Below are positions 51,907-60,458 of a DNA stretch of 64,000 bases, one piece after another. Under the pieces are notes generated by a model. It saw only the letters and a program-made list of their open reading frames with translations, did no database searches and was not told the DNA's origin. The position numbers and the translations under genes were made by a program. How positions within the stretch are numbered: the first letter of the stretch is position 1; each line of letters starts with the position of its first letter. The DNA comes from Candidatus Hydrogenedentota bacterium (lineage in GTDB: Bacteria; Hydrogenedentota; Hydrogenedentia; Hydrogenedentales; JAEUWI01), in NCBI GenBank assembly GCA_019637335.1, contig JAHBVV010000030.1:1-64000 (forward strand). Direction: 5' to 3'.

Positions 51907-53823
51907 ATGACGAAATCAAACCGGAGACTTGCTCAGGCACTGGGACCCGTATTGGCGCTGGGAATGCTCCTGTTTCTACGGCAGTTCTTCTTGCCGCCCG
52001 ATCCGCCCTCGAAGGCGCCCGCGGATCCTGGCCCTGCCGCCGCCATCCCGAAAACGTCTCCGGGTAGCGCGGAGCGGTCGCCTGCCCCAGCGCCGCGGGG
52101 CTCTGGCGCGCCCGGCGCCGGCGAAGCGCTTTCGCTCGAAGCCGTCCTGGACGCGCTCCCGGCGAAACGCGCGGGCGGCGCGAGCATCACGGGTGTCGTG
52201 GTCGATAAGCGGGGAAAACCCTTGCCTGGTATGAAGGTTGTCGGCGCCGGGGATATGTTCGGTACCGACATCCCGCCCACGACGACCGAAGCGAATGGCG
52301 CATTCCACATCGCGGGGCTGGCACCGGGAGCATTCAAAATTATGGCGCTTCCCGCGGTGTCCGGTGGCCTGGGAATCGATTCGGGACTGCGCGAAGTCAC
52401 CTTGGCGGAGGGGCAGCGGGTGACGGGCGTGCGGCTGGTGTATGAGGGGGCCAGCGAGCGCGCGGTTTCGGGGAGGGTGACGGATCGCCGCGGGCTTCCC
52501 ATTTCCGGCGCCCGCGTGGAGGCCAACGATCCGACGTCGTCGATCATGTTTTCATCCCACACCGAGTCCGATGGCGACGGCTATTTCGTTCTTGAATCGC
52601 GCGAGGGCAAGCGCTTCTCGGCGTCGGTTTTCCACCCCGCGTATTCCACCGTTCATTTGCCACGCATCGAAGCAGGAACCAAAAATCTCAACGTTGTCAT
52701 GGAAGGCCGGGGCGCTATCGTGGGACGTGTCGTGGAGGATCATACGGGCAACCCCGTCACCCGCTTCGAGGCAGGGGCCGGCGTGCGATTCTGGGACGCC
52801 ACCCGTGGCGCCGAGAATCTTTTCGAAGATTCGGAGGGGCGCTTTGAACTGCCCTCCGTCGAAGCCGGCCTGGCGTATGTATACGTTCGCGCGGATGGAT
52901 TCGCCCCGCTCCAAGTTCGGATTCCCCCGCTCCACAGCGACGAAACGAGGGATGTCGGCCTACTGCGGATGGCGCGCGGGGCGGCGCTTGATGGCGTCGT
53001 GGTGGACTGGACTGGAGTTCCGGTTTCCGGGGCCCTGGTAAGCGTCGGCGGCCCACAGTCCCACTCCCTGCAACCGGCAATGGTGCGCTCCAGTGAGGTC
53101 AATGGCAAGGCGTGCCACGCGATAACCGATGCCGAAGGGCGTTTTTCGTTGGAGTCACTTTCTCCGGTGCTCTCCGAGATTGTGGTGGAGCGCGCCGGCT
53201 ACGCGCAAACGGTAAGCCCGCTGGCCCTGGCAACCGATCAGCGGACGGCGGTCCGGCTCGTCTTGACGGGATTCGCGGCGGTAGAAGGCGTGATACGGGC
53301 CAATGGGACGCCCGTTGCGCGCCAACACGTGAATATTGAATACGATCCGGCGAAGCCGCAGTTGTCCGGAAGAACCGACGAAAGTGGATATTATCATATT
53401 GAAGAGATTCCGGCGGGCGAGATCACGGTGCGCGCCGCAATCAATGCGGGTGGCGGCCGCCATTACGTGGAGGCCCGCGCGGAAACCGTGCCGGCGCACA
53501 CCACGGTTGTGGACCTGGAGGCGCTGCATGGCGCGTCCGCGTTTACGGGAACCGTTTTTCGCGCGGGGGAAGGCGTCGCAAATCTCTCTGTCGCCGCCCG
53601 ATCGCTCGCCGGTGATGAACAGGTGAGCGGGATGACGGCGGCCGGGGGAAAATTCCAAATCGGCGGGCTGCACGGTGGCGAGTACACGATCGTGGTGCTG
53701 GATCTCGCCTCGGGCGAACCCGAAGTCCTCGCTACACTTCAGGCGGCCGTTGACGAGGCGGAAACCGCGGTGCTGGATATCGATATCGACGTTCACGCCC
53801 CCGGCGCCGAGCCGGGATGGTAG
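51907..53823 (+). CDS. Membrane-anchored protein with repeated carboxypeptidase-regulatory domains
   Basis: 638 residues from ATG 51907. A signal anchor (LGPVLALGMLLFLRQFFLPP) is followed by an Ala/Pro-rich spacer to about residue 75, then about six beta-sandwich repeats of the CarboxypepD_reg/CNA-B style, with the signatures SITGVVVDKRGKPLPGMKVV, VSGRVTDRRGLPISGARVEA, AIVGRVVEDHTGNPVTRFEA and ALDGVVVDWTGVPVSGALVS. There is no protease domain. Such proteins are thought to be envelope adhesins or scaffolds. A partner of similar build begins at 61678, on the far side of the sialidase/ParA segment, so the two are likely old duplicates. Confidence 0.8.
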   Translation: MTKSNRRLAQALGPVLALGMLLFLRQFFLPPDPPSKAPADPGPAAAIPKTSPGSAERSPAPAPRGSGAPGAGEALSLEAVLDALPAKRAGGASITGVVVDKRGKPLPGMKVVGAGDMFGTDIPPTTTEANGAFHIAGLAPGAFKIMALPAVSGGLGIDSGLREVTLAEGQRVTGVRLVYEGASERAVSGRVTDRRGLPISGARVEANDPTSSIMFSSHTESDGDGYFVLESREGKRFSASVFHPAYSTVHLPRIEAGTKNLNVVMEGRGAIVGRVVEDHTGNPVTRFEAGAGVRFWDATRGAENLFEDSEGRFELPSVEAGLAYVYVRADGFAPLQVRIPPLHSDETRDVGLLRMARGAALDGVVVDWTGVPVSGALVSVGGPQSHSLQPAMVRSSEVNGKACHAITDAEGRFSLESLSPVLSEIVVERAGYAQTVSPLALATDQRTAVRLVLTGFAAVEGVIRANGTPVARQHVNIEYDPAKPQLSGRTDESGYYHIEEIPAGEITVRAAINAGGGRHYVEARAETVPAHTTVVDLEALHGASAFTGTVFRAGEGVANLSVAARSLAGDEQVSGMTAAGGKFQIGGLHGGEYTIVVLDLASGEPEVLATLQAAVDEAETAVLDIDIDVHAPGAEPGW

Positions 53824-54153
53824 GCGTCCCCAAAGCCGGAATGCAATGGGAACCGGGGTCTTTTCACAAGCGCAATGATCGCATGAAGTCTTGCGCTCCT
53901 CCCGCCACGGAATGTTCGCGATCCTTTGCGCCTGGCGGCGCGGTGGACAGCCGGGACGGCTATCCTACACTTGCGCCTTTCGGCGCTGAACACAGGCGGG
54001 ACGCCCACCTCCGGCGCGTCATCGACCTGTGCCACTTTCCTTTCGGGGTGGTTTTGGCCGGGGGGCAGGGGAACGCCTGCCTCTTCCAATCCGGTTTTTC
54101 TTGTTTTTCCATCGCCGCCCTCTGCTACACTGCGCGCAGGAGGAGCAGAGCCC
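53824..54153. other. Non-coding interval
   Basis: 330 bp with no gene I can support. A weak GGCAGG/CCTGCC hairpin at 54064-54081 precedes a T-rich stretch starting about 54094; the gap between them makes it a doubtful terminator. An AGGAGGAG ribosome site closes the interval before the next gene. Confidence 0.5.
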
Positions 54154-55590
54154 ATGAAGCCGTCCACGCCTACCAACCCCGCTGTTTCCTGGTGGCAACC
54201 TGTACTCTTCGCCGCGATGGCGGGCGGCCTCGGCTGGGGGATACGTGGCCAATACGGCCACGAAACGGGCGCCATGATCGCCGGTGTCCTCGTGTCTCTT
54301 ACTCTGGTGTTCCTTCTCTGTCCGGGGGTATCCACAATTCAGGCGATTCGGGCTGCGGCCCTGGGCACAATCGCCATGGGCGTCGGCGGCACGGAAACCT
54401 ACGGCGTAACGCTGGGCCTGACGCACAATCCGGAGCTCGTGGGGAACTGGAGCGCGCTCCGCTGGGGGTTGCTGGGTTGCCTGGTCAAGGGCGCGCTTTG
54501 GATTGGTTTCGCGGGGCTCTTTTTCGGCATCGGCCTGGGCGGCAAACGATACCGCCCGCTCGAAATCCTGGGGCTGACGCTGGCCATGCTGGCGGTGTCC
54601 TTTGTGGGGTCGTGGCTCCTGAATTCGCCGTTCGACGTCGAAGAGCGCCGCCTGCCCGCCATACACTTCTCCAATCTCTGGCACTGGCTGCCGGAGTCCG
54701 ATACGCGTCCCCGGCCGGAAGCCTGGGGCGGCCTGCTCTTCGCGCTGAGTCTCGCGCTGGCGTATGTCGCCCTCTGGAAAAAGGACACGCTCGCCCGCAA
54801 TCTCGGCCTCTGGGGGCTTCTGGGCGGCGCGCTCGGATTCCCTATCGGACAGAGCCTCCAGGCCTATCACGCCTGGAATCCGGAGGTGTTTCAGCGCGGG
54901 ATCTGGGTGCATCTCGATCCGCACATGAACTGGTGGAACACGATGGAGACCACCTTCGGCTGCATCATGGGCGCGGCCCTGGGGCTGGGCCTTTGGCTGA
55001 ACCGGCGGCGGATTGACCTTGCGCCGGATCCCGAGGAACGCACGCTCCCGGCCGCTTTGGAGTGGGCGCTGCTCGGGGTGCACGCCGCCCTGCTCATTTA
55101 TGTCCAGGCCGCTGGTGGTCGCTTCGCCGCCTTCTTCGACTCCGGCCTCGTCCTGATCGTCATTCCGCTATTTGTCGCGGTGCGCGGGCGGATTTGGCCG
55201 GTCTTCCAGATTCTGACCATCACCTTGCTGCCTATCACGATCAAGACGGTGCGCAACCTGGTGTACGAGGAAGCGGCCATCGGCCCCATCGCCGGCTGGA
55301 TCCTCTACCTCGTGCTGCCGCTGGCCGCCGCCACCGCGCTCGCCGCGTGGTATCTGGCGCAGCCCCGCCGCACGGAGTCCAGCGGCGATTTCGTCGCCTG
55401 GGCGCTGCTGTTGAACCTGTGGCTCTACTTTGGCCTGAACTTCGCCTTCTTCCGCTATCCCTGGCCCTGGAGCGACTGGACCGGCCGCACGCCCAGCGGC
55501 ATCGCGTTTACCGTGTTTGCCCTGAGCCTGACCGCGATGGTTTTGCTCCATCGCGATCGTGCGCAGTTGCTTCCCGCCTCCCGAAAATGA
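54154..55590 (+). CDS. Polytopic membrane protein of unknown function
   Basis: 478 residues from ATG 54154 with AGGAGGAG upstream. About twelve hydrophobic segments: PVLFAAMAGGLGWGIRGQYG near the start (with conserved-looking Gly and Arg), SLTLVFLLCPGVSTIQAIR, ALRWGLLGCLVKGALWIGFA, and a run of helices to AFTVFALSLTAMVLLH. A soluble loop holds SNLWHWLPESDTRPRPEAWG. I do not recognise the family. It lies 31 nt upstream of the sialidase-like pair, so it may be transporter or enzyme for the same substrate, an inference from position only. Confidence 0.7.
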   Translation: MKPSTPTNPAVSWWQPVLFAAMAGGLGWGIRGQYGHETGAMIAGVLVSLTLVFLLCPGVSTIQAIRAAALGTIAMGVGGTETYGVTLGLTHNPELVGNWSALRWGLLGCLVKGALWIGFAGLFFGIGLGGKRYRPLEILGLTLAMLAVSFVGSWLLNSPFDVEERRLPAIHFSNLWHWLPESDTRPRPEAWGGLLFALSLALAYVALWKKDTLARNLGLWGLLGGALGFPIGQSLQAYHAWNPEVFQRGIWVHLDPHMNWWNTMETTFGCIMGAALGLGLWLNRRRIDLAPDPEERTLPAALEWALLGVHAALLIYVQAAGGRFAAFFDSGLVLIVIPLFVAVRGRIWPVFQILTITLLPITIKTVRNLVYEEAAIGPIAGWILYLVLPLAAATALAAWYLAQPRRTESSGDFVAWALLLNLWLYFGLNFAFFRYPWPWSDWTGRTPSGIAFTVFALSLTAMVLLHRDRAQLLPASRK

Positions 55591-55621
55591 CCCGTAACCG
55601 GTGCAAAAGGAGAATCCGCTC

Positions 55622-56710
55622 ATGAAGAATCTGGTGTTGATTCTGTCGATCGTACTGGCGGCATTCGCACCCGCCCAGGATGCACTGCCCGATCTCGTGC
55701 ACGGCGAAGTGCAGTTCGAAACCGGGCGCTACGGCGGCTGGCCGGCCAACGGCGGGATCTGGAATTGGGGCGACGAGATCGTAACCGTCTTCACCCTGGG
55801 GTACTACCGCGCGGACACCCGCGGCATGCATCCCATCGACCGGGAACGTCCCCGGGGCAAAATGCAGGCGCGCAGCACGGACGGCGGCGTGACCTGGTCC
55901 CTCGAAACGCCCACGTTCGTAACCAGCGATGGCGGCGACAAGCCGGTCTCCACGCTGGAAGCCGCGATGGATTTCAGCCACCCCGATTTCGCGCTGATGT
56001 TTATCACCGACAAGTTCGTCTATTCCACGGATCGTTGCAAGACGTGGCAGGGGCCCTTCGAACTCCCGAAATTCGGCCGCCCGGGCCTGCTCGCCCGCAC
56101 GGACTACATCGTCAACGGACCGAAGGATCTCCTGGCCTTCATGGCCACGCAGAAGGACGATCAGGACGAGGGCTGGGTGGCGGCCATCCGCACGCGCGAC
56201 GGTGGGCTCACCTGGACGCTCGAAGGCCTGGTGGGGGATCAGCCGAAGAAGGATGAATACTCGATCATGCCGTCGACGGTGCGCCTGAAGGACAACGCCC
56301 TGTTCTCCTGGATCCGGCATTGCCGCGTGCTGGGCGACGGCAGCGAGGTGCGCTTTGTGGACGCCTGGCGCTCGCCGGACGACGGCCAAACCTGGGAGCA
56401 TCTGGCCCACCACCGGATCGACAATGCCGGCAACCCGCCGCATATGATCCGCCTGGCGGATGGCCGCCTGGCCGTGACCTACGGTGTGCGCAGCGAGCCG
56501 CTGGGCATTCGCGGCCGCATCAGCAGCGACGAAGGCGTCACCTGGGGCGACGAATTCATCATCCGCGGCGATGGCGGCGGTCGTGATCTGGGCTATCCCC
56601 GCACTGTACAGCGCGCGGACGGCAAGTGCGTGACGGTCTATTACTTCAACGACGGGAAACGCCCGGAACGCTTCATCGCCTATACGATCTGGACGCCGCC
56701 CGCGCCCTGA
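55622..56710 (+). CDS. Secreted sialidase-like beta-propeller protein, copy 1
   Basis: 362 residues. Signal peptide MKNLVLILSIVLAAFAPAQ. Four Asp-boxes mark propeller blades: STDGGVTWSL near residue 90, TRDGGLTWTL near 195, SPDDGQTWEH near 250 and SSDEGVTWGD near 302. The FRIP-type Arg motif of classical sialidases was not seen. Likely a glycoside hydrolase of the exo-alpha-sialidase superfamily in the periplasm or outside the cell; the substrate need not be sialic acid. The next gene is a clear tandem duplicate. Confidence 0.85.
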   Translation: MKNLVLILSIVLAAFAPAQDALPDLVHGEVQFETGRYGGWPANGGIWNWGDEIVTVFTLGYYRADTRGMHPIDRERPRGKMQARSTDGGVTWSLETPTFVTSDGGDKPVSTLEAAMDFSHPDFALMFITDKFVYSTDRCKTWQGPFELPKFGRPGLLARTDYIVNGPKDLLAFMATQKDDQDEGWVAAIRTRDGGLTWTLEGLVGDQPKKDEYSIMPSTVRLKDNALFSWIRHCRVLGDGSEVRFVDAWRSPDDGQTWEHLAHHRIDNAGNPPHMIRLADGRLAVTYGVRSEPLGIRGRISSDEGVTWGDEFIIRGDGGGRDLGYPRTVQRADGKCVTVYYFNDGKRPERFIAYTIWTPPAP

Positions 56711-56756
56711 AAACACCGTTTTCACTAAACCACCAGCGAGGAAAGGAGTGAGAGTC

Positions 56757-57842
56757 ATGCGATTGTTGCTTGTATCGGCCATCATCATGCTTGCCGGGGC
56801 CGCCGCGGCCCAGGAGCAGCTGCCCGGCGTGCAAAACGGGGAAGTGCAGTTCGGCGAGGGCCGCTTCGGCGGCTGGCCCGCCAATGGCGGCATCTGGAAT
56901 TGGGGCGACGAGATTGTCACGGTCTTCACGCTCGGTTACTTCGACCCCGAAAGCCGATCGGGCCACCCCATCAAGCGCGACATGCCCTCGGGCAAGATGC
57001 AGGCGCGCAGCCTGGACGGCGGCGTCACCTGGACGCTTGAAACGCCGAGCTTCATCGTCAACGAAACCGAGGAGCGCCCACTGAGCAAGCTGGCCGAGCC
57101 CATGGACTTCAGCAATCCCGATTTCGCGCTGATGTTTCTCTATACCCGCTTCCTCTACTCCAACGATCGCTGCAAGACCTGGCACGGCCCCTTCGAACTG
57201 CCCACCTTCGGCCGTCCGGGGCTCCTCGCGCGCACGGACTACATCATAAACGGTCCCAGCGACGTGCTGGCGTTCATGGCCACGGAAAAGGACGACGGCA
57301 AGGAAGGCTGGCCCGCCGCCATCCGCACGCGCGACGGCGGCCTCACGTGGACCCTGGAAGGTATGGTCGGACATCAGCCCGCCGAGAATGAATACTCCAT
57401 CATGCCGTCCACCCTGCGCCTGAAAAACGGCGCGCTGTACTCCTGGATACGCCACCGCCGTATCGTGGACGGCGACCGCATCTGGTTCATCGACGCCTGG
57501 CTCTCGCCCGACGACGGCAAGGCCTGGTACAAGCTGGACAATACTTTCACCAACAACGCCGGCAACCCGCCCCACATGCTCCGGCTCGCCGACGGGCGCC
57601 TGGCCGTGACCTACGGCCACCGCCTGCCCCCCTACGGCATCCGCGGGAAGATCAGCGGTGACGAAGGCCAGACCTGGGGCGAGGAGTTCATCATCCGAGC
57701 GGATGGCGGCGGCTGGGACATCGGCTACCCCCGCACCGTCCAGCGCCCCGACGGCAAATGCGTCACAGTCTACTACTTCCACGACGGCGAACGCCCCGAG
57801 CGCTTCATCGCCTACAGCATCTGGGCCCCGCCGGCGGAGTGA
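56757..57842 (+). CDS. Secreted sialidase-like beta-propeller protein, copy 2
   Basis: 361 residues from ATG 56757, with AAAGGAG 7 nt upstream; a GTG at 56748 overlaps that site. Signal peptide MRLLLVSAIIMLAGAAAAQ. It aligns along its whole length with copy 1 (RFGGWPANGGIWNWGDEIVT against RYGGWPANGGIWNWGDEIVT). Three Asp-boxes are intact, while the third blade reads SPDDGKAWYK with Thr changed to Ala. The divergence between the copies is spread evenly, so this looks like an older tandem duplication with possible change in specificity. Confidence 0.85.
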   Translation: MRLLLVSAIIMLAGAAAAQEQLPGVQNGEVQFGEGRFGGWPANGGIWNWGDEIVTVFTLGYFDPESRSGHPIKRDMPSGKMQARSLDGGVTWTLETPSFIVNETEERPLSKLAEPMDFSNPDFALMFLYTRFLYSNDRCKTWHGPFELPTFGRPGLLARTDYIINGPSDVLAFMATEKDDGKEGWPAAIRTRDGGLTWTLEGMVGHQPAENEYSIMPSTLRLKNGALYSWIRHRRIVDGDRIWFIDAWLSPDDGKAWYKLDNTFTNNAGNPPHMLRLADGRLAVTYGHRLPPYGIRGKISGDEGQTWGEEFIIRADGGGWDIGYPRTVQRPDGKCVTVYYFHDGERPERFIAYSIWAPPAE

Positions 57843-57954
57843 AAAGCGAGGCGTGCGACAATTTGGACGCCGCTATACGCGCCGGCGTCATGGCTCGCAC
57901 TGTCACTTCGTCCCACGGATTCGTTGCGCGATTTCGAGCGGCTGGCGAAGTGTG

Positions 57955-57963
57955 TGCTAAGAT
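57955..57963 (+). promoter_or_regulatory. Candidate extended -10 of the AlbA_2-ParA pair
   Basis: TGC followed by TAAGAT (57958-57963) matches an extended -10 element; no -35 is needed or seen. It is 67 nt upstream of the AlbA_2 gene start. Weak evidence on its own. Confidence 0.3.
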
Positions 57964-58029
57964 CGGAATGCATCGCGGTGTCGCTCGCCGCGTGGCGATT
58001 ATGCTGGCTCGGAAACGCGGGAAAAAACA

Positions 58030-59223
58030 GTGATCAATGAAACGGCGCTCAGAAAGCTGCTCGCGGAACTGGAGTCTGATCGCGTAGAGCGGACGATGTC
58101 AACGCGGGACACAGACAAATTCTGTGAGGCGATTTGCGCCTTCGCCAATGACATGGCGGGAACGCGATCGCCCGGCTACCTGATTCTTGGCGCAAGAGAC
58201 AGCGATGGAGGCATCGTTGGCGTTGATGTATCGGACGACCTGCTAAAGCAACTCTCCAACTACGCCGATTCGGGGCAAATCGTGCCCTTCCCGGCCGTAT
58301 CGGTCTGCAAAATGGCGCTGCCGGAAGGCGCGATCGCCATCGTGGAAGTCCTGCCATCCGACATGCCTCCTGTTCGCTATCGGGGCCGCGTTTGGATTCG
58401 GCGTGGCCCGCGGAAGGCCATTGCGAATGAACAGGAGGAGCGGATTCTCTCCGAACGTCGCGTGCACCACGCGAGAACCTTTGATCTGAGGCCCTGCGCC
58501 GGATGCGGCCCTGAAGATCTCGCGCTTGATCTCTTTCAACTCACCTACCGGAATATGGCTATCGCGCCCGATCTGATCGCCGAGAACAATCGCGACATGT
58601 TTCTTCAGATGGCCTCGCTTGGCTTCTGGAACTCGGATCAGGCGTGTGCGACCAATGCCGGCGCGCTCCTGTTCGCATTGGATCCGCTCAATTGGTTTCC
58701 CGGCGCCATAGTTCAATTCGTCCGTTTCGGCGGGCCGGATCCCAATTCCAATGTTTTGGACGAACGCCGCTTTGATGGCGATCTGATCAGTGTTCTTCGC
58801 GAGTTGGACAGCTTCCTCAAAGTGCTGTTTCCCTCGCGCCCCGAGTTTGAATCGCCGTTGAGGGAACGTAGCCGAACCCCGTACCCCGTGCTGGCGATCC
58901 GGGAGTTATTGCTCAACGCCATAATGCACCGCGACTACGCTTCAAACGCCCGGATCCGCTTCTACTGGTTCAGCGATCACATTGAGATACAGAATCCAGG
59001 CGGGCTCTATGGAAGCGTGACGCCGGAGACGTTTCCGCTTCAAAGCGACTACCGCAATCCGAAGATTGCTGAGGCGCTTAAGACACTGGGCTATGTCAAC
59101 ACCTTTGGAATGGGAATCGCCCGCGCCCAAAGGGCCTTGAACGAGAACGGCAATCCGCCCGCGGAGTTCGATATCAGCCAGAGCACCTTCTTTCTTGTAA
59201 CCATCAAGGAGCGGGAGGGATGA
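58030..59223 (+). CDS. AlbA_2/Schlafen-type DNA-binding protein with GHKL ATPase-like domain
   Basis: 397 residues from GTG 58030. The N-terminal 130 residues form a Schlafen AlbA_2 domain: ESDRVERTMSTRDTDKFCEA, ICAFANDMAGTRSPGYLILG (family-typical) and VRYRGRVWIRRGPRKAIANE. From about residue 275 the RecG-associated GHKL-type ATPase C-domain follows: LAIRELLLNAIMHRDYASNA (the N-box with Glu and Asn), HIEIQNPGGLYG (G1-type) and MGIARAQRAL (G2-type). It may bind nucleic acid and ATP. The stop overlaps the parA start by 4 nt, so the two are translationally coupled. Base composition is less GC-rich than neighbouring genes, hinting at transfer. Confidence 0.85.
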   Translation: MINETALRKLLAELESDRVERTMSTRDTDKFCEAICAFANDMAGTRSPGYLILGARDSDGGIVGVDVSDDLLKQLSNYADSGQIVPFPAVSVCKMALPEGAIAIVEVLPSDMPPVRYRGRVWIRRGPRKAIANEQEERILSERRVHHARTFDLRPCAGCGPEDLALDLFQLTYRNMAIAPDLIAENNRDMFLQMASLGFWNSDQACATNAGALLFALDPLNWFPGAIVQFVRFGGPDPNSNVLDERRFDGDLISVLRELDSFLKVLFPSRPEFESPLRERSRTPYPVLAIRELLLNAIMHRDYASNARIRFYWFSDHIEIQNPGGLYGSVTPETFPLQSDYRNPKIAEALKTLGYVNTFGMGIARAQRALNENGNPPAEFDISQSTFFLVTIKEREG

Positions 59224-60233
59224 GGACGATCGCGTTTTTCAACAATAAGGGCGGTGTGGGAAAAACGTCGCTCGTTTATCATGTCTCCAACATGTGTGCC
59301 GAACTAGGCGCGTGCGTGCTTGTTGCGGATCTCGATCCTCAGTCCAACCTTACGGCGATGTTTCTGGATGAACTGGAACTGGAAGAAATCTGGCCGGATG
59401 AAGGGGGGGGCGCGAGTGTTCTTGCCTGTATCAGGCCAATTATTGAGGGGCTGGGTGATATCGGTGACGCGCCGCTACGAAAAGTCGCTCCCGGGTTACA
59501 TCTCCTGCCTGGTGATCTTGGTCTCTCCAGATTTGAGGATCGGCTTTCCGAAAGCTGGCCGAAATGCCTGGATGGCGACATCGCCGCATTTCGCGTTACC
59601 ACGGCGTTTTACCGAATACTCCACGCCGCCGCGCGCGAGTCAGAGGCGGATATTGTGTTAATCGATATCGGCCCCAATCTCGGGGCGATCAATCGCTCCG
59701 CGTTGATTGCCGCGGACCACGTAGTAATGCCGCTTACTCCGGGGCTTTTCTCGCTGCAGGGACTGCGGAATCTCGGGCCTACCCTGCATGACTGGCGGGT
59801 AGGCTGGAAGAAGCGCCTGGAAGCCGTGCCCGACGCCTTGTCGATACCCATGCCTTCCGGAGCAATGCGGCCCGCCGGCTACGTTATCATGCAGCACGTG
59901 GAGCGCCGAAATCGCCCCGTGAAGGCGTATCAGCGGTGGATTTCACAGATACCGGGCGTTTACAGGTCCGAAGTTCTTCGTGACAAAACCTCGGTCGCGA
60001 TCAGCGATCCCGACCCCAATTGTGTCGGGTATATCAAGAATTACCAGAGCCTGATGCCGCTCGCCGAGGACGCCCGCAAACCGATATTCCGCCTGACGCC
60101 CGCGGACGGCGCCATTGGAGCCCATGCGGCCGCGGTATCGAAGTGCTATCTCGATTTTGGGCGGCTGGCCCGCGATATCCTGGGCAAGTGTAGCGAGCAT
60201 GCGCCCGACGAGAACCCGGCGGGGGCCGTATAG
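59220..60233 (+). CDS. ParA-family ATPase
   Basis: 337 residues; ATG overlaps the preceding stop (ATGA). Deviant Walker A FFNNKGGVGKTSLVYHVSN (signature Lys plus GKT), Walker A' DLDPQSNLTAMFLD and Walker B VLIDIGPNLGAINRSALIAA, then MPLTPGLFSLQGLRNLGPTL. The C-terminal half is longer than chromosomal ParA or Soj and ends with RKPIFRLTPADGAIGAHAAA, as in a conserved subfamily that I recall being paired with AlbA_2 proteins. There is no parB or parS-like repeat nearby, so it is unlikely to be a standard partition system. Defence or regulation of mobile DNA is a hypothesis. Confidence 0.88.
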   Translation: MRTIAFFNNKGGVGKTSLVYHVSNMCAELGACVLVADLDPQSNLTAMFLDELELEEIWPDEGGGASVLACIRPIIEGLGDIGDAPLRKVAPGLHLLPGDLGLSRFEDRLSESWPKCLDGDIAAFRVTTAFYRILHAAARESEADIVLIDIGPNLGAINRSALIAADHVVMPLTPGLFSLQGLRNLGPTLHDWRVGWKKRLEAVPDALSIPMPSGAMRPAGYVIMQHVERRNRPVKAYQRWISQIPGVYRSEVLRDKTSVAISDPDPNCVGYIKNYQSLMPLAEDARKPIFRLTPADGAIGAHAAAVSKCYLDFGRLARDILGKCSEHAPDENPAGAV

Positions 60234-60378
60234 GCGCCCGAGTTGCTCGTTGTTTCCCCGACGCCTCTTACACCTGCGCTCCCAGCCATGCGTACTATGC
60301 TCGTAGAATCACGACATGACAAGAAAGGACTGGCGCAGACCCGTCAGGGCATACGCGCATAGGTGTTTTTTTTCAGTA

Positions 60379-60407
60379 TTGCAGAATCAATAGATCCGTG
60401 CTACTGT
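60379..60407 (+). promoter_or_regulatory. Weak candidate promoter of the secreted unknown gene
   Basis: TTGCAG (60379-60384), a 17-nt spacer and TACTGT (60402-60407), 52 nt before the start codon. A run of eight T (60366-60373) just upstream may belong to the end of the parA transcript, but its hairpin is poor. Uncertain. Confidence 0.3.
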
Positions 60408-60458
60408 CAAGGCTCTGAGGAAGCAACGCGGCGGGGCGCCGCGAAAAGGAGTGGCAGC

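Noticed and set aside
54064-54100. Possible terminator before the polytopic membrane gene
   Set aside because: The stem is only 6 bp and the T-rich part begins more than 10 nt after it.
59220-60233. Chromosome or plasmid partition locus
   Set aside because: No parB, no parS-like inverted repeats and no replication gene accompany this ParA.
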